Assembly: GCA_025362575.1 (NCBI GenBank)
Contig: JANYIQ010000170.1
Location: 1 to 49,469, forward strand
Source: Bacteroidia bacterium
Lineage (GTDB): Bacteria; Bacteroidota; Bacteroidia; B-17B0; Aurantibacillaceae
Length of the DNA stretch: 49,469 bases
Direction of reading: 5' to 3'
Positions 8,594 to 16,797 of the stretch are shown piece after piece. Numbering within the stretch: position 1 is the first letter of the stretch; every line of letters begins with the position of its first letter. Position numbers and translations under genes: made by a program. The notes under the pieces were generated by a model. It made no database searches. It was not told the DNA's origin and saw only the letters and a list, made by a program, of their open reading frames with translations.

Positions 8594-11239
8594 ATGGAAA
8601 TAACAAAACCATATAATCCAACAGAAACCGAAAACAAATGGTATCAGTACTGGTTGGACAAAAAGTTTTTTAAATCAACCCCGGATGGCCGTAAGCCCTA
8701 TACAATTGTAATACCACCGCCTAATGTTACAGGTGTTTTGCACATGGGGCACATGCTTAATAACACCATTCAGGATGTTTTGATCCGTCGCGCCCGAATG
8801 TTAGGTTTTAATGCCTGTTGGGTTCCGGGAACAGACCATGCAAGTATTGCCACTGAAGCTAAGGTTGTAAAATTACTCGCAGATAAAGGCATTAAAAAAA
8901 GTGATCTCACCCGTGAAGAATTTTTGTCACACGCCTGGGACTGGAAAGATAAATACGGTGGAATTATTTTAGAGCAATTAAAAAAATTAGGTGCCTCCTG
9001 CGATTGGGATCGTACTCGTTTTACGATGGAAACTGATCTGAGTGAAGCGGTAATTGATGTGTTCATCGATCTTCATAAAAAAAAACAGATCTATCGTGGT
9101 GTGAGAATGGTGAACTGGGATCCGCAAGGCTTAACTGCGGTGAGTGATGAAGAAGTAATTCACAAAGAAGTAAATTCAAAATTATTTTTTGTAAAATATA
9201 AGATTGATGAGATAGCAGATGAGTGGATCACCATTGCAACAACTCGTCCGGAAACCATTTTAGGAGATACTGCTGTTTGTGTTCACCCAGAAGATGAACG
9301 TTACAAACATTTAAAAGGTAAGCATGCCGTCATTCCGATGGTGAATAGAAAAGTGCCAATTATTTTTGATGATTACATTACCATGGAATTTGGTACCGGT
9401 GCGCTGAAAGTAACTCCCGCACACGATATCAATGACTATAACCTTGGTGTAAAGCATAAGCTGGAAGTAATTGATACGATTGCACCAAACGGGAAAATGA
9501 GTGAAGCTGCAAAATTCTATGTTGGTGAAGACAGATTCACTGTTCGTAAAAAAATTGCAAAAGATCTTGAAGAATTGGGTCATGTTGTAAAGATAGAAGA
9601 CATAAAAAATAAAGTTGGATACAGCGAAAGAACCGATGCGGTAATTGAACCAAAATTATCGATGCAGTGGTTCTTAAAAATGGATGGGGTAAGCAAACCT
9701 GCTTTAGAAAACGTACTGAATAATAACATTAAATTAATTCCTGAAAAATTCGTTAATACCTACAAACACTGGATGGAAAATGTGCACGATTGGTGCATTT
9801 CTCGTCAGTTGTGGTGGGGACAGCGTATTCCTGCATGGTATGATAACAAAGGAAACACAGTGGTTTGCAAAACGCTCGCTGAAGCAGAACAGCAACTACG
9901 AACTACGAACCCCGAACTACGAACTGAAGACATTCGTCAGGATGAAGATGTTCTCGACACCTGGTTCTCATCGTGGTTGTGGCCAATAACTGTTTTTGAT
10001 CCTAAAGCCATTCAAACCGGATTTAAAAATGCGAATGCCGATCTTAAATATTATTATCCTACTAACGATCTGGTAACTGCTCCCGAAATTTTATTTTTCT
10101 GGGTAGCGCGAATGATCATTGCCGGTTACGAATATTGCGGAGAAAAACCATTCACTAACGTTTACCTGACCGGTATCGTTCGTGATAAACAAGGCCGTAA
10201 AATGAGTAAAAGTTTAGGGAATAGTCCTGAACCATTAGAGTTAATTACCAAATACGGAGCTGATGGAGTAAGAGTAGGGATGTTGTTGTGTTCTCCTGCA
10301 GGTAACGACTTAATGTTTGACGAATCGCATTGTGAACAAGGAAGAAATTTTTGGAATAAAGTTTGGAATGCTTCTAAACTGATAAAAGGTTTTGAAGTTG
10401 TTGTAAAAGAGCAACCGGCAGCCAGTAAAGTTGCCATTACCTGGTTCGAGAATAAACTGGCCGAACAATTGGAAGTGATCAATGATCATTACAGCAAATA
10501 CAGAATGAGTGATGCCCTGATGGCCACTTATAAACTGGTATGGGATGATTTTTGTGCCTGGTATTTAGAAATAATAAAACCTGAATTCATTGATGGGAAA
10601 GCCCAGCCGATCGATAAAACAACTTATGATGCAACTGTTGGTTTTTTGGAAAACTTGCTGAAAATAATGCACCCATGGATGCCGTTTGTTACAGAAGAGA
10701 TATGGCATTTGATCAAAGAACGTAACGAAAAAGACTGCATCATTGTTGCCGAGTGGCCTAAGAATGAAGTTAAGGATAGATCGATATTACAAATGTTTGA
10801 CATTGTTGCTGAAACGATCGCGCAGGTAAGGAGCATTCGTAATTCAAAGAATATTTCTCCAAAACAAAAATTGTCTTTGTATTTAAAAGCAGAAAAAGAA
10901 AATGTGAGCACTCTTTTTCATGATGTGATCATTAAGCTTTCCAATCTTGATAAATTTGAATTAACAGGAGCAAAAGTTGAGAATTCAGTGAGCTTTATTG
11001 TGAAGCAATTTGAATTTTTTGTTCCGCTTGAAGGGAGCATCAATAAAGAAGAGGAAAAGGAACGATTAACAAAGGAGATCGAATACAACAAAGGCTTCTT
11101 AAAGAGTGTTCAGATAAAACTCTCTAACGAAAATTTTGTAGCCAAAGCCAAACCAGAGCTGATCGCGCTTGAGCGGAAAAAAGCATCAGATGCCGAAGCA
11201 AAAATAAAAACATTGCAGGAGCAGTTAACAAGTTTATAA
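8594..11239 (+). CDS. valS: Valine--tRNA ligase (ValRS)
   Basis: This 881-residue class I synthetase charges tRNA-Val. It has the HIGH-type motif [13 protein letters not shown] at 41-53, editing (CP1) domain sequence [13 protein letters not shown], the tRNA-binding region FSSWLWP, a KMSKS motif near residue 536, an anticodon-binding domain (about 620-780) and the C-terminal coiled-coil arm rich in Glu and Lys (about 815-881). The ATG at 8594 fits the family's usual start ([20 protein letters not shown]) better than an upstream one at 8558. Odd: about 12 residues (near 434-446) are encoded by a 7-bp tandem repeat. A TATTTTTG -7-like element is at 8553-8560. Confidence 0.97.
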   Translation: MEITKPYNPTETENKWYQYWLDKKFFKSTPDGRKPYTIVIPPPNVTGVLHMGHMLNNTIQDVLIRRARMLGFNACWVPGTDHASIATEAKVVKLLADKGIKKSDLTREEFLSHAWDWKDKYGGIILEQLKKLGASCDWDRTRFTMETDLSEAVIDVFIDLHKKKQIYRGVRMVNWDPQGLTAVSDEEVIHKEVNSKLFFVKYKIDEIADEWITIATTRPETILGDTAVCVHPEDERYKHLKGKHAVIPMVNRKVPIIFDDYITMEFGTGALKVTPAHDINDYNLGVKHKLEVIDTIAPNGKMSEAAKFYVGEDRFTVRKKIAKDLEELGHVVKIEDIKNKVGYSERTDAVIEPKLSMQWFLKMDGVSKPALENVLNNNIKLIPEKFVNTYKHWMENVHDWCISRQLWWGQRIPAWYDNKGNTVVCKTLAEAEQQLRTTNPELRTEDIRQDEDVLDTWFSSWLWPITVFDPKAIQTGFKNANADLKYYYPTNDLVTAPEILFFWVARMIIAGYEYCGEKPFTNVYLTGIVRDKQGRKMSKSLGNSPEPLELITKYGADGVRVGMLLCSPAGNDLMFDESHCEQGRNFWNKVWNASKLIKGFEVVVKEQPAASKVAITWFENKLAEQLEVINDHYSKYRMSDALMATYKLVWDDFCAWYLEIIKPEFIDGKAQPIDKTTYDATVGFLENLLKIMHPWMPFVTEEIWHLIKERNEKDCIIVAEWPKNEVKDRSILQMFDIVAETIAQVRSIRNSKNISPKQKLSLYLKAEKENVSTLFHDVIIKLSNLDKFELTGAKVENSVSFIVKQFEFFVPLEGSINKEEEKERLTKEIEYNKGFLKSVQIKLSNENFVAKAKPELIALERKKASDAEAKIKTLQEQLTSL
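9894..9925 (+). repeat. In-frame 7-bp tandem repeat inside valS
   Basis: The unit AACTACG occurs as AACTACG, AACTACG, AACCCCG, AACTACG and a partial AACT. Three units are exact and one differs by two bases. Because 7 is not a multiple of 3, successive copies are read in different frames, giving the residues around [13 protein letters not shown]. The repeat sits between the editing-domain return strand and the QDEDVLDTW motif, where ValRS proteins vary in length. Confidence 0.85.
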
Positions 11240-11246
11240 ATGTGAA

Positions 11247-12296
11247 TTGAAAAATACAAAAGTCTCCATATTTGTCATCATTCTTAGTCTGGTCAATTCT
11301 TTTTTGTGTTCAGCGGCCTTATCGGTATGGCAATATTTTACTTCTTCTCAAATTGATCTGGCTTTGGTGCTTATCATGTTCTTTGTGTTCTTCATCATTT
11401 CATTTGTGATGTTCTATTTTGTTTACAATCCTTTTATTTTTAACAGGATCAACGAAGTGCATAAAGAATTGAATCAGATCCTGCCTCAGCACGAAATTCC
11501 TGATACTAAATTTCAATTAGATGAGATCGATCCCATTACACAACTCGAAGTAGACGTAAAAAAAATTGCCACCGAACGACAGAAAGAAGTGGAACACTTG
11601 AAAAACTTAGAAAGTTATCGAAAAGAATATTTGGGTAATGTTTCTCATGAGTTAAAAACACCGGTATTCAACATTCAAGGTTACATTTCAACTTTGATCG
11701 ATGGAGGTTTAAGCGACTCAAGCATTAACCTCGATTATTTAAAACGGGCTGATAAAAGTGTGGAACGCATCATTCACATTATCGATGATCTGGAAACGAT
11801 CACGCAATTGGAAACCGGTTCTCTGGAACTTGAATTGGATAAATATGACATTGCTGCTCAATGCCGCGATATTTTCGATGCGCTTGACATTCAGGCTCGT
11901 AAACGTAACATTAAACTTCAACTGGTCAAAAAGTTTGATAAACCCCTTTTTGTACATGCAGATAAATACAGGATACGTCAGGTAATTGTTAATTTACTTA
12001 CCAATAGCATCAAATACGGTAAAGAAGGCGGGAAAACCGAGATTAATTTCAGCTTGTATAACGATGAAGTTATTGTAGAGATAAAAGACAACGGCATTGG
12101 TATTTCAGAACAACATTTACCTCGCTTATTTGAGCGGTTTTACAGGGTTGACAAGGGGCGCAGTCGGGAGCAAGGTGGCACCGGACTGGGCTTAGCCATT
12201 GTAAAACATATCATTGAGGCGCATCAAAAAAGCATTACGGTTAGCAGTACTGTAGATGTGGGCACAACCTTCACCTTTACCCTAGACAGGGTGTGA
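11247..12296 (+). CDS. Two-transmembrane sensor histidine kinase (PhoR-like)
   Basis: This 349-residue kinase has two membrane helices (about 7-29 and 38-60) with almost no loop between them, so it lacks a periplasmic sensor domain. The DHp domain has the H-box VSHELKTPV with phospho-acceptor His134. The ATPase domain has N-box NLLTNSIKYGKEGG, G1 DNGIGI, the FYRVDKGRSREQGG F-box and G2 TGLGLAIVKHI. The start is a TTG seven bases after the valS stop; no in-frame ATG is near, so translation probably depends on valS. No response regulator is adjacent, so its partner is elsewhere or the gene is an orphan. Confidence 0.85.
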   Translation: MKNTKVSIFVIILSLVNSFLCSAALSVWQYFTSSQIDLALVLIMFFVFFIISFVMFYFVYNPFIFNRINEVHKELNQILPQHEIPDTKFQLDEIDPITQLEVDVKKIATERQKEVEHLKNLESYRKEYLGNVSHELKTPVFNIQGYISTLIDGGLSDSSINLDYLKRADKSVERIIHIIDDLETITQLETGSLELELDKYDIAAQCRDIFDALDIQARKRNIKLQLVKKFDKPLFVHADKYRIRQVIVNLLTNSIKYGKEGGKTEINFSLYNDEVIVEIKDNGIGISEQHLPRLFERFYRVDKGRSREQGGTGLGLAIVKHIIEAHQKSITVSSTVDVGTTFTFTLDRV

Positions 12297-12332
12297 TTTA
12301 TTAACAAAATTAAGGATTTATTGAAAAATTAA

Positions 12333-12365
12333 TTTTGTGTATAAACCCTAATATCGTTAAACTTG
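12333..12365 (+). promoter_or_regulatory. Putative Bacteroidota-type promoter for the acidic hypothetical protein
   Basis: A TTTTG (-33 type) at 12333-12337 is followed after 20 bases by TAAACTTG at 12358-12365, one base from the TAnnTTTG -7 consensus. It lies 21 bases before the ATG at 12387. Called from the consensus only. Confidence 0.4.
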
Positions 12366-12386
12366 CACAATTAAATTAATACAAAA

Positions 12387-12737
12387 ATGGCTGAAATTCA
12401 TATTACCGGAATAAAATACATTGAAATTAACACTCAAAGCGATCTTGAGTTCAAATACAAACCCGAAGTTCCTAAACTGAAAATGGTAGGCAGCATTTTA
12501 ATTGCTGAAGACGAAGAGGAAGAAGATCAAGGTGTTATCTTTTTAACACAAAAGCAATTAAATCAGGTTCTTAGTAATAAAGACGTTGAATTAAAATTAG
12601 TTGAAGATCGCTGGTATCCTGCAAAACCGATGAGCAAAGAGCAAGTCAAAAAAGTAGGATTGGTTGATATTGATGCCGAATACTTAGGCGCCGCCGGCGA
12701 AATAAAGTGTTACGAAGCAGTAAAAATTTCCGAATAA
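12387..12737 (+). CDS. Hypothetical acidic cytoplasmic protein
   Basis: This 116-residue soluble protein has no recognisable domain. It has no signal or membrane segment. An acidic patch EDEEEEDQG lies near residue 45 and is followed by GVIFLTQKQLNQVLSNKDVELKLVEDRWYP, which looks like a small alpha/beta fold. It has its own putative promoter and a strong terminator directly after it, so it appears to be a single-gene transcription unit. It is probably a conserved protein of the phylum, but I cannot assign a role. Confidence 0.75.
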   Translation: MAEIHITGIKYIEINTQSDLEFKYKPEVPKLKMVGSILIAEDEEEEDQGVIFLTQKQLNQVLSNKDVELKLVEDRWYPAKPMSKEQVKKVGLVDIDAEYLGAAGEIKCYEAVKISE

Positions 12738-12741
12738 AATT

Positions 12742-12770
12742 AACCCCGAGTGCAAACCTCGGGGTTTTTT
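12742..12770 (+). terminator. Intrinsic terminator between the acidic protein and cdsA
   Basis: AACCCCGAG pairs perfectly with CTCGGGGTT across a 7-base loop, and the right arm runs into six Ts. The cdsA ATG lies only eight bases after the T-run, so cdsA is either transcribed by read-through or from a promoter inside the preceding gene. Confidence 0.9.
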
Positions 12771-12778
12771 AGTTTATA

Positions 12779-13648
12779 ATGGCTTTAAATCTCAAAACTC
12801 TTACTACACGTGCTTTAACAGCTGCAGTTTTTGTTGTTGTTCTGCTGAGCTGTATTAATTACAATTACATTTCGTTCTCGCTTTTGTTCTTTGTAGTTTC
12901 TATTTGGGGATTAATTGAGTTTTATCAGATCGCTGAAAAATTAGGGGCTAAGCCTTTTAAAGCAATTGGTGTTGCGGCTGCAATTGTTTTTTATGCAACT
13001 ACTGCGCTAACAAATCCTGATTACGGATTGTCTTCTTTTATTTTTATTATTCCGGTTTTCCTTTTTTTAATTTTTGTTGCTGCATTGTTTTCTAACCAAG
13101 AAAATACGGTTCTTAATTTGGTTTACACAATTACAGGCTTGATCTATGTTGTGTTGCCTTTTACGTTGCTCAATAAAATTGCTTACATGCGTTTACCGGA
13201 ATGCGCACCTACAGATGCAGTTTGCATTAACGGCCAGCTTTATTATAATTCCCATATTATTTTGGGAATAATGTTTCTGATCTGGGGGAGTGATACTTTC
13301 GCTTATTTGGTAGGAAGTTTGATCGGAAAAAATAAACTCTATGAAAAGATCTCTCCCGGCAAAACCTGGGAAGGTTCCATTGGTGGTGGACTTTTAACCT
13401 TAGCCTCTACTTTTTTAATTTCAAAATGGTTTCCTGAATTGCAAATGCATCAATGGTTAATTGTAGCATCAATAATTGTAGTGTTTGGAACCTGCGGCGA
13501 TCTTGTGGAATCAATGCTGAAACGTCAGGCGAATATTAAAGATTCAGGCAAGATAATGCCGGGCCATGGTGGCATTTTAGATCGATTTGATAGTCTCTTG
13601 TTTGTGAGCCCTTTCTTGTACGCTTATTTGAGCTGGGTATTCGCTTAA
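12779..13648 (+). CDS. cdsA: Phosphatidate cytidylyltransferase (CDP-diglyceride synthase)
   Basis: A 289-residue polytopic membrane enzyme that makes CDP-diacylglycerol from phosphatidate and CTP, feeding all phospholipid synthesis. There are about eight hydrophobic helices. The family signature is intact: SPGKTWEGSIGGG (near 196-208) and, near the C-terminus, KIMPGHGGILDRFDSLLFVSP with the metal-binding Asp residues. It stands immediately after a terminator and converges with a small hypothetical gene one base after its stop. Confidence 0.95.
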   Translation: MALNLKTLTTRALTAAVFVVVLLSCINYNYISFSLLFFVVSIWGLIEFYQIAEKLGAKPFKAIGVAAAIVFYATTALTNPDYGLSSFIFIIPVFLFLIFVAALFSNQENTVLNLVYTITGLIYVVLPFTLLNKIAYMRLPECAPTDAVCINGQLYYNSHIILGIMFLIWGSDTFAYLVGSLIGKNKLYEKISPGKTWEGSIGGGLLTLASTFLISKWFPELQMHQWLIVASIIVVFGTCGDLVESMLKRQANIKDSGKIMPGHGGILDRFDSLLFVSPFLYAYLSWVFA

Positions 13649-13649
13649 G

Positions 13650-13934
13650 CTACATTGTTATGGAGTGTACTCTGTTTATTGGAATTACAACTCCTTGTTT
13701 TAAGATCACACGTTTATCGGTAATGCCCCAAACAGTGGTTTCTACTAGGCGACAAGTAGTGTCATCTTCAAAATAGATTTTTATTTTCGATTTTTCTAAA
13801 TTACCCAATGATAAGGCGCGGGTCAAATCCTTAAGCCTTTCATTAATTTTTTCATCGTCTAGTAGCACTTCTTTATCAGGAAATTTTAATCCTACAATCT
13901 TTTCCTTTTCAATTTTTTCAAAAGTTGCTGTCAT
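13650..13934 (-). CDS. Hypothetical small soluble protein
   Basis: A 94-residue protein of unknown function with no signal or membrane segment. The N-terminal half is charged (EKIEKEKIVGLKFPDKEVLLDDEKINERLKDL would be mostly helical). The C-terminal half looks beta-rich, with CRLVETTVWGITDKRVILK and VVIPINRVHSI. It converges with cdsA, with a single base between the stops. About 90 bases separate it from the membrane protein gene upstream on its strand. Confidence 0.65.
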   Translation of the reverse strand: MTATFEKIEKEKIVGLKFPDKEVLLDDEKINERLKDLTRALSLGNLEKSKIKIYFEDDTTCRLVETTVWGITDKRVILKQGVVIPINRVHSITM

Positions 13935-14024
13935 GGGATTTTGGGTTTAATAATTAGTATGATAAGTATACGAAAAAAACTTGGATCGGTTACACAAAGT
14001 TTTCAACCTTTAAACTAAATCCTT

Positions 14025-14564
14025 TTACCCGCCTTTAAGTTGGGGCTGAATGAGGGAGAATATCTCAGCAGAACGCTGACTTCCGATTCGATAGGTAAAG
14101 CCGGTATTGTCTTTAAGTTCAATAAATTCTTCGCCACTGGTATAAAAGCGTATTATGCCTTGTGAATGCAGGTTGTATGTTGCCCTCCTAAAAATATTCC
14201 TCTTATAACGACCTTTCCTAATGTAGTTAACGGAGTTAAAGTCGATCTTCACCCTGCGGGCAGTCCAGAACCCGTCGATGACCATATAGCCCCTGTAAAT
14301 ACGCATGTTGGTGTGTAAAATGTAGGTTAAAACTGCCGACAATATCAATACCAGAAGTCCAAGTAAAAAGAATACTTTACCCGAGTTGGGAATATCCTGA
14401 ACGGGATAGGAGCCGATATGAAAAACGGCTACCTGAACCGGCTTGGGGTTCTCGCTCCAGTAATAACCGATAAAGCAAAACAAAGCCAGGATCATTCGCC
14501 AGATAATGCTGAGGCGATTATGACCAAGGTATTGTTTTTCTTCAAATAATAATTCTGATTCCAC
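14025..14564 (-). CDS. Hypothetical membrane protein with a PH-like C-terminal domain
   Basis: A 179-residue protein with two membrane helices (about 20-40 and 64-86) separated by a short loop containing GSYPVQDIPNSG. The C-terminal cytoplasmic part (about 90-179) has the strand pattern of bacterial PH-like domains: RIYRGYMVIDGFWTARRVKI, NYIRKGRYKRN, IIRFYTSGEEFIELKDNTG and FTYRIGSQRSAEIFSLI. The resemblance is by pattern only. Neighbours give no functional link. Confidence 0.65.
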   Translation of the reverse strand: MESELLFEEKQYLGHNRLSIIWRMILALFCFIGYYWSENPKPVQVAVFHIGSYPVQDIPNSGKVFFLLGLLVLILSAVLTYILHTNMRIYRGYMVIDGFWTARRVKIDFNSVNYIRKGRYKRNIFRRATYNLHSQGIIRFYTSGEEFIELKDNTGFTYRIGSQRSAEIFSLIQPQLKGG

Positions 14565-14664
14565 TTTAACCCGTTCGATTTTTATGTTTAATTCTAATTA
14601 TCATTTATTTTCCTGAATTAGCTGATCAAATATAAAAATATATTGATTCCAAAATCCTTCGGGT

Positions 14665-15993
14665 TTAATTTTCTAATTTTAATTTTAAGATCTTTTTTGT
14701 TTGTTCATTTATTTTGTAACGATCATCAATGCGATAACCTATTACCCAAACAATATCATTTTTGTTTAACAGTAACCAAACATCTTCTTTCTCAAATTGA
14801 TTTAATTTTTGATCTGTAAAAAAATCGCTTAACTTTTTAAAACCATTTACACCTAAAGGTTTGAACTTGTCGCCGGTCTGCCACTTTCTTACTATTAACG
14901 GAAATTCAAGTTTATTGAGATCGAGCTGAGCGATTTTTTTATTGGATTCAATTTCAAAATTGCTGATCAATTCCGTCGAGAGATCAAAAGGAAGATCCTG
15001 AAATGCTTTACGATCCTTTATTTGAAATTCTTTTTGTTGTTCTGAATTTTTAATTGCCTCGATAATAAGATAAGAACGGTCAATTAAGATCTTATGTGAA
15101 TCTGAAAAGAATAATTTACCCGGTAATTTGGTGCTCACGCTTTTAAGCATGGTGCCTGTTTGCGAAGCATTGAATCCATAGGGATGAATGAATTCAAAGA
15201 GTAATAATTCTTTATGTCTTTCTTTCTCTAATTTTTTAATGTCGATCTTAACCTGAGCATTTTTTTCACTTACGATCTCTTCTTTTTTTGAATCAGTAAA
15301 TTGCTTTACAATGTCGGCCGATTCTTTGAATAATTTAATGTTCTGTTCAAAGGTGCGCTCCAGGGCAGGATTCAATTCTTTTAGTTTCGGAATAACATTA
15401 TGACGTAAAAAATTACGCTTGTATTTTACTTCGTCGTTGCTGCTATCTTCTCTGTATTTCAGTTTGTTTGTTTTCGCGTAAGCAATGATCTCATCTTTGC
15501 TTGCAAATAACAGAGGTCTTACCAGGTGATCTTGTTTTTCGGGAATGCCTTTTAGTCCGTTAATGCCGGTACCGCGAATCAAATTGATCAAAAGTGTTTC
15601 TACATTATCATTGGCGTGATGCGCTGTTAGGACATACTTGTATTTATTTTTTTGGACCAGACTTTTGAACCAATCGTAACGCAATTGTCTTGCCGCCATC
15701 TGAATGGACAGATCATTTTCGGCAGCGAATTTTTTTGTTTCGAATTGTTGAGATAAAAAATTAAGCTTTGCCTTTTTTGCGAGATCGGCGCAGAATTTCT
15801 CATCGCCTTTTGATTCTTTTCCTCTTAAATTGAAATTGCAGTGTGCAAGATCGAATTTGTAGCCTAATGCAAGTAATAAATGACTCAATACCACAGAATC
15901 AACCCCGCCGCTAAAGGCGAGCAATAGCTTATCGTTTTTCGAAAAAAGTTCGTTTTGTTCTATATGTTTGCTTAAACGCTCAAGCATAAACAA
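14665..15993 (-). CDS. tilS: tRNA(Ile)-lysidine synthase
   Basis: This 442-residue enzyme makes lysidine at C34 of tRNA-Ile(CAU), which lets it read AUA instead of AUG. The PP-loop SGGVDS is at 28-33 in LLLAFSGGVDSVVLSHLL, and the ATP-pyrophosphatase domain continues with AHCNFNLRGKES, LTAHHANDNVETLLINLIRGTG and RPLLFASKDEII. The TilS-specific C-terminal domain includes WQTGDKFKPLGVNGFKKLSDFF (near 375-396). A second ATG two codons inside is an equally likely start. Essential in bacteria with this tRNA. Confidence 0.95.
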   Translation of the reverse strand: MFMLERLSKHIEQNELFSKNDKLLLAFSGGVDSVVLSHLLLALGYKFDLAHCNFNLRGKESKGDEKFCADLAKKAKLNFLSQQFETKKFAAENDLSIQMAARQLRYDWFKSLVQKNKYKYVLTAHHANDNVETLLINLIRGTGINGLKGIPEKQDHLVRPLLFASKDEIIAYAKTNKLKYREDSSNDEVKYKRNFLRHNVIPKLKELNPALERTFEQNIKLFKESADIVKQFTDSKKEEIVSEKNAQVKIDIKKLEKERHKELLLFEFIHPYGFNASQTGTMLKSVSTKLPGKLFFSDSHKILIDRSYLIIEAIKNSEQQKEFQIKDRKAFQDLPFDLSTELISNFEIESNKKIAQLDLNKLEFPLIVRKWQTGDKFKPLGVNGFKKLSDFFTDQKLNQFEKEDVWLLLNKNDIVWVIGYRIDDRYKINEQTKKILKLKLEN

Positions 15994-16092
15994 AGATAAC
16001 AGGAATTTTTGAGGATTGTTGGGAAGGTATGATTCATGATGAATGCAATAATTACCGCGGTTCTGGGCTAATAACGTGGTATTAACTACCGA

Positions 16093-16136
16093 AAAATAAA
16101 AAACCCTCAGCCTGAATTAAATAAATTTAAAACTGT
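16093..16136. repeat. 44-bp direct repeat, left copy (partial duplicate of the tRNA-Arg terminator)
   Basis: This segment is identical to 16510-16553 over 44 bases. It contains one arm of the terminator hairpin (AAACCCTCA) and the AT-rich loop, but lacks the second arm. It sits between the bulged hairpin doublet and tilS. The pair brackets the GIY-YIG gene. Confidence 0.9.
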
Positions 16137-16185
16137 CCCGAGGTGGCAAAGCCACTCGGGATGGCGAGTCCTTTGGACCTCGCCA
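16136..16185. repeat. Doublet of mirror-image bulged hairpins (REP/BIME-like)
   Basis: Hairpin 1 (16136-16161) has stem TCCCGAG-TGGC / GCCA-CTCGGGA, one bulged G at 16143 and an AAA loop. Hairpin 2 (16162-16185) has stem TGGCGAG-TCC / GGA-CTCGCCA, one bulged C at 16178 and a TTT loop. Read on the other strand, hairpin 2 has the same architecture as hairpin 1: NNNCGAG, bulged G, inner stem, AAA, inner stem, CTCGNNN. They are therefore two inverted copies of one hairpin design, as in REP doublets. They lie just downstream (minus strand) of the GIY-YIG gene. Confidence 0.85.
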
Positions 16186-16199
16186 TGAGGTTCAGTCAA

Positions 16200-16481
16200 C
16201 TAAACAGCAAGGTATTTGTTAATAAACCTATTAAGGTCTTTTCGATTAAGGTTTTTTAGTTTTTTCTCAAGAATCATAGCCTCAGACCTGGTTTCCTTTT
16301 CGATAAAGCCAATAATTATCCAAGGAGCAAAGAGTTTGGTTGATCTTACGTGCCCTGAATTATGAAAATTAAGTCTATTTGTAAGGTTTTCTGTTTGACC
16401 AATATAAAATCTATCATGAGCTTCAGAATATAGAATGTAGGTATAGAACCGATTATTTTGTTTTAACTCCGACATAACCAA
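16200..16481 (-). CDS. Free-standing GIY-YIG nuclease domain protein
   Basis: A 93-residue protein that is almost only a GIY-YIG endonuclease domain (UPF0213/YhbQ-like, also related to the UvrC N-terminus). The two motif halves are YTYILY (GIY position) and FYIGQTENLTNRLNFHN, including the YIG, the catalytic-type Arg and a conserved His-Asn. The metal-binding Glu lies in SEAMILEKKLK, with a basic tail RKDLNRFINK. The active site looks intact. The first ATG is used; a second start two codons in is possible. The gene is bracketed by a 44-bp direct repeat and abuts a hairpin doublet, between tRNA-Arg and tilS, suggesting it arrived as a unit. Confidence 0.85.
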   Translation of the reverse strand: MVMSELKQNNRFYTYILYSEAHDRFYIGQTENLTNRLNFHNSGHVRSTKLFAPWIIIGFIEKETRSEAMILEKKLKNLNRKDLNRFINKYLAV

Positions 16482-16509
16482 AATTAAAAGTTTTTTCTGA
16501 TGAAGTTTT

Positions 16510-16553
16510 AAAATAAAAAACCCTCAGCCTGAATTAAATAAATTTAAAACTGT
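16510..16553. repeat. 44-bp direct repeat, right copy (inside the intact tRNA terminator)
   Basis: It is identical to 16093-16136. Here the hairpin is complete, because the right arm TGAGGGTTT continues to 16561. This copy is therefore likely to be the original and the left one the duplicate. Confidence 0.9.
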
Positions 16554-16561
16554 GAGGGTTT
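16512..16561 (-). terminator. Terminator of tRNA-Arg
   Basis: Read on the minus strand, AAACCCTCA (16561-16553) pairs with TGAGGGTTT (16526-16518) over nine bases and runs into a T-rich tract (TTTTTTATTT). The 26-base loop holds a small internal TTAAAT/ATTTAA stem. It begins 43 bases after the tRNA 3' end. Confidence 0.8.
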
Positions 16562-16603
16562 ATTGGTGTTTGGCACCTTCTTTTGAAGTATGAAACTTCA
16601 TTG

Positions 16604-16677
16604 TGATCCTGTCGCGGCTCGAACGCGAAACCTATAGCTTAGAAGGCTATTGCTCTATCCAGTTGAGCTACAGGACC
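16604..16677 (-). tRNA. tRNA-Arg (anticodon TCT)
   Basis: The minus strand folds as a complete 74-base cloverleaf. The acceptor arm GGTCCTG pairs with CAGGATC (one G-T). The D arm is AGCTCAACTGGATAGAGC. The anticodon stem ATAGC/GCTAT encloses the loop CTTCTAA with anticodon TCT, which reads AGA and AGG. The T arm is TCGCG-TTCGAGC-CGCGA and the discriminator is A. CCA is not encoded. A terminator follows 43 bases downstream. Confidence 0.97.
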
Positions 16678-16797
16678 AGTAATTTCAAGGGCACAAATTT
16701 AACAAAAGAATTTAAACCTTCTATTTATAAAGACCCTAAACTTTCAGTAAAACTTCCTATCTACAGCTTAATTTGGTATTTTAGAGGCTTTTATCGC

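Noticed and set aside
16603-16797. Upstream extension of the composite glycosyltransferase frame
   Set aside because: The frame runs through the tRNA-Arg gene on the other strand and shows no conserved protein sequence; the GT2 domain starts right after the GTG at 16798.
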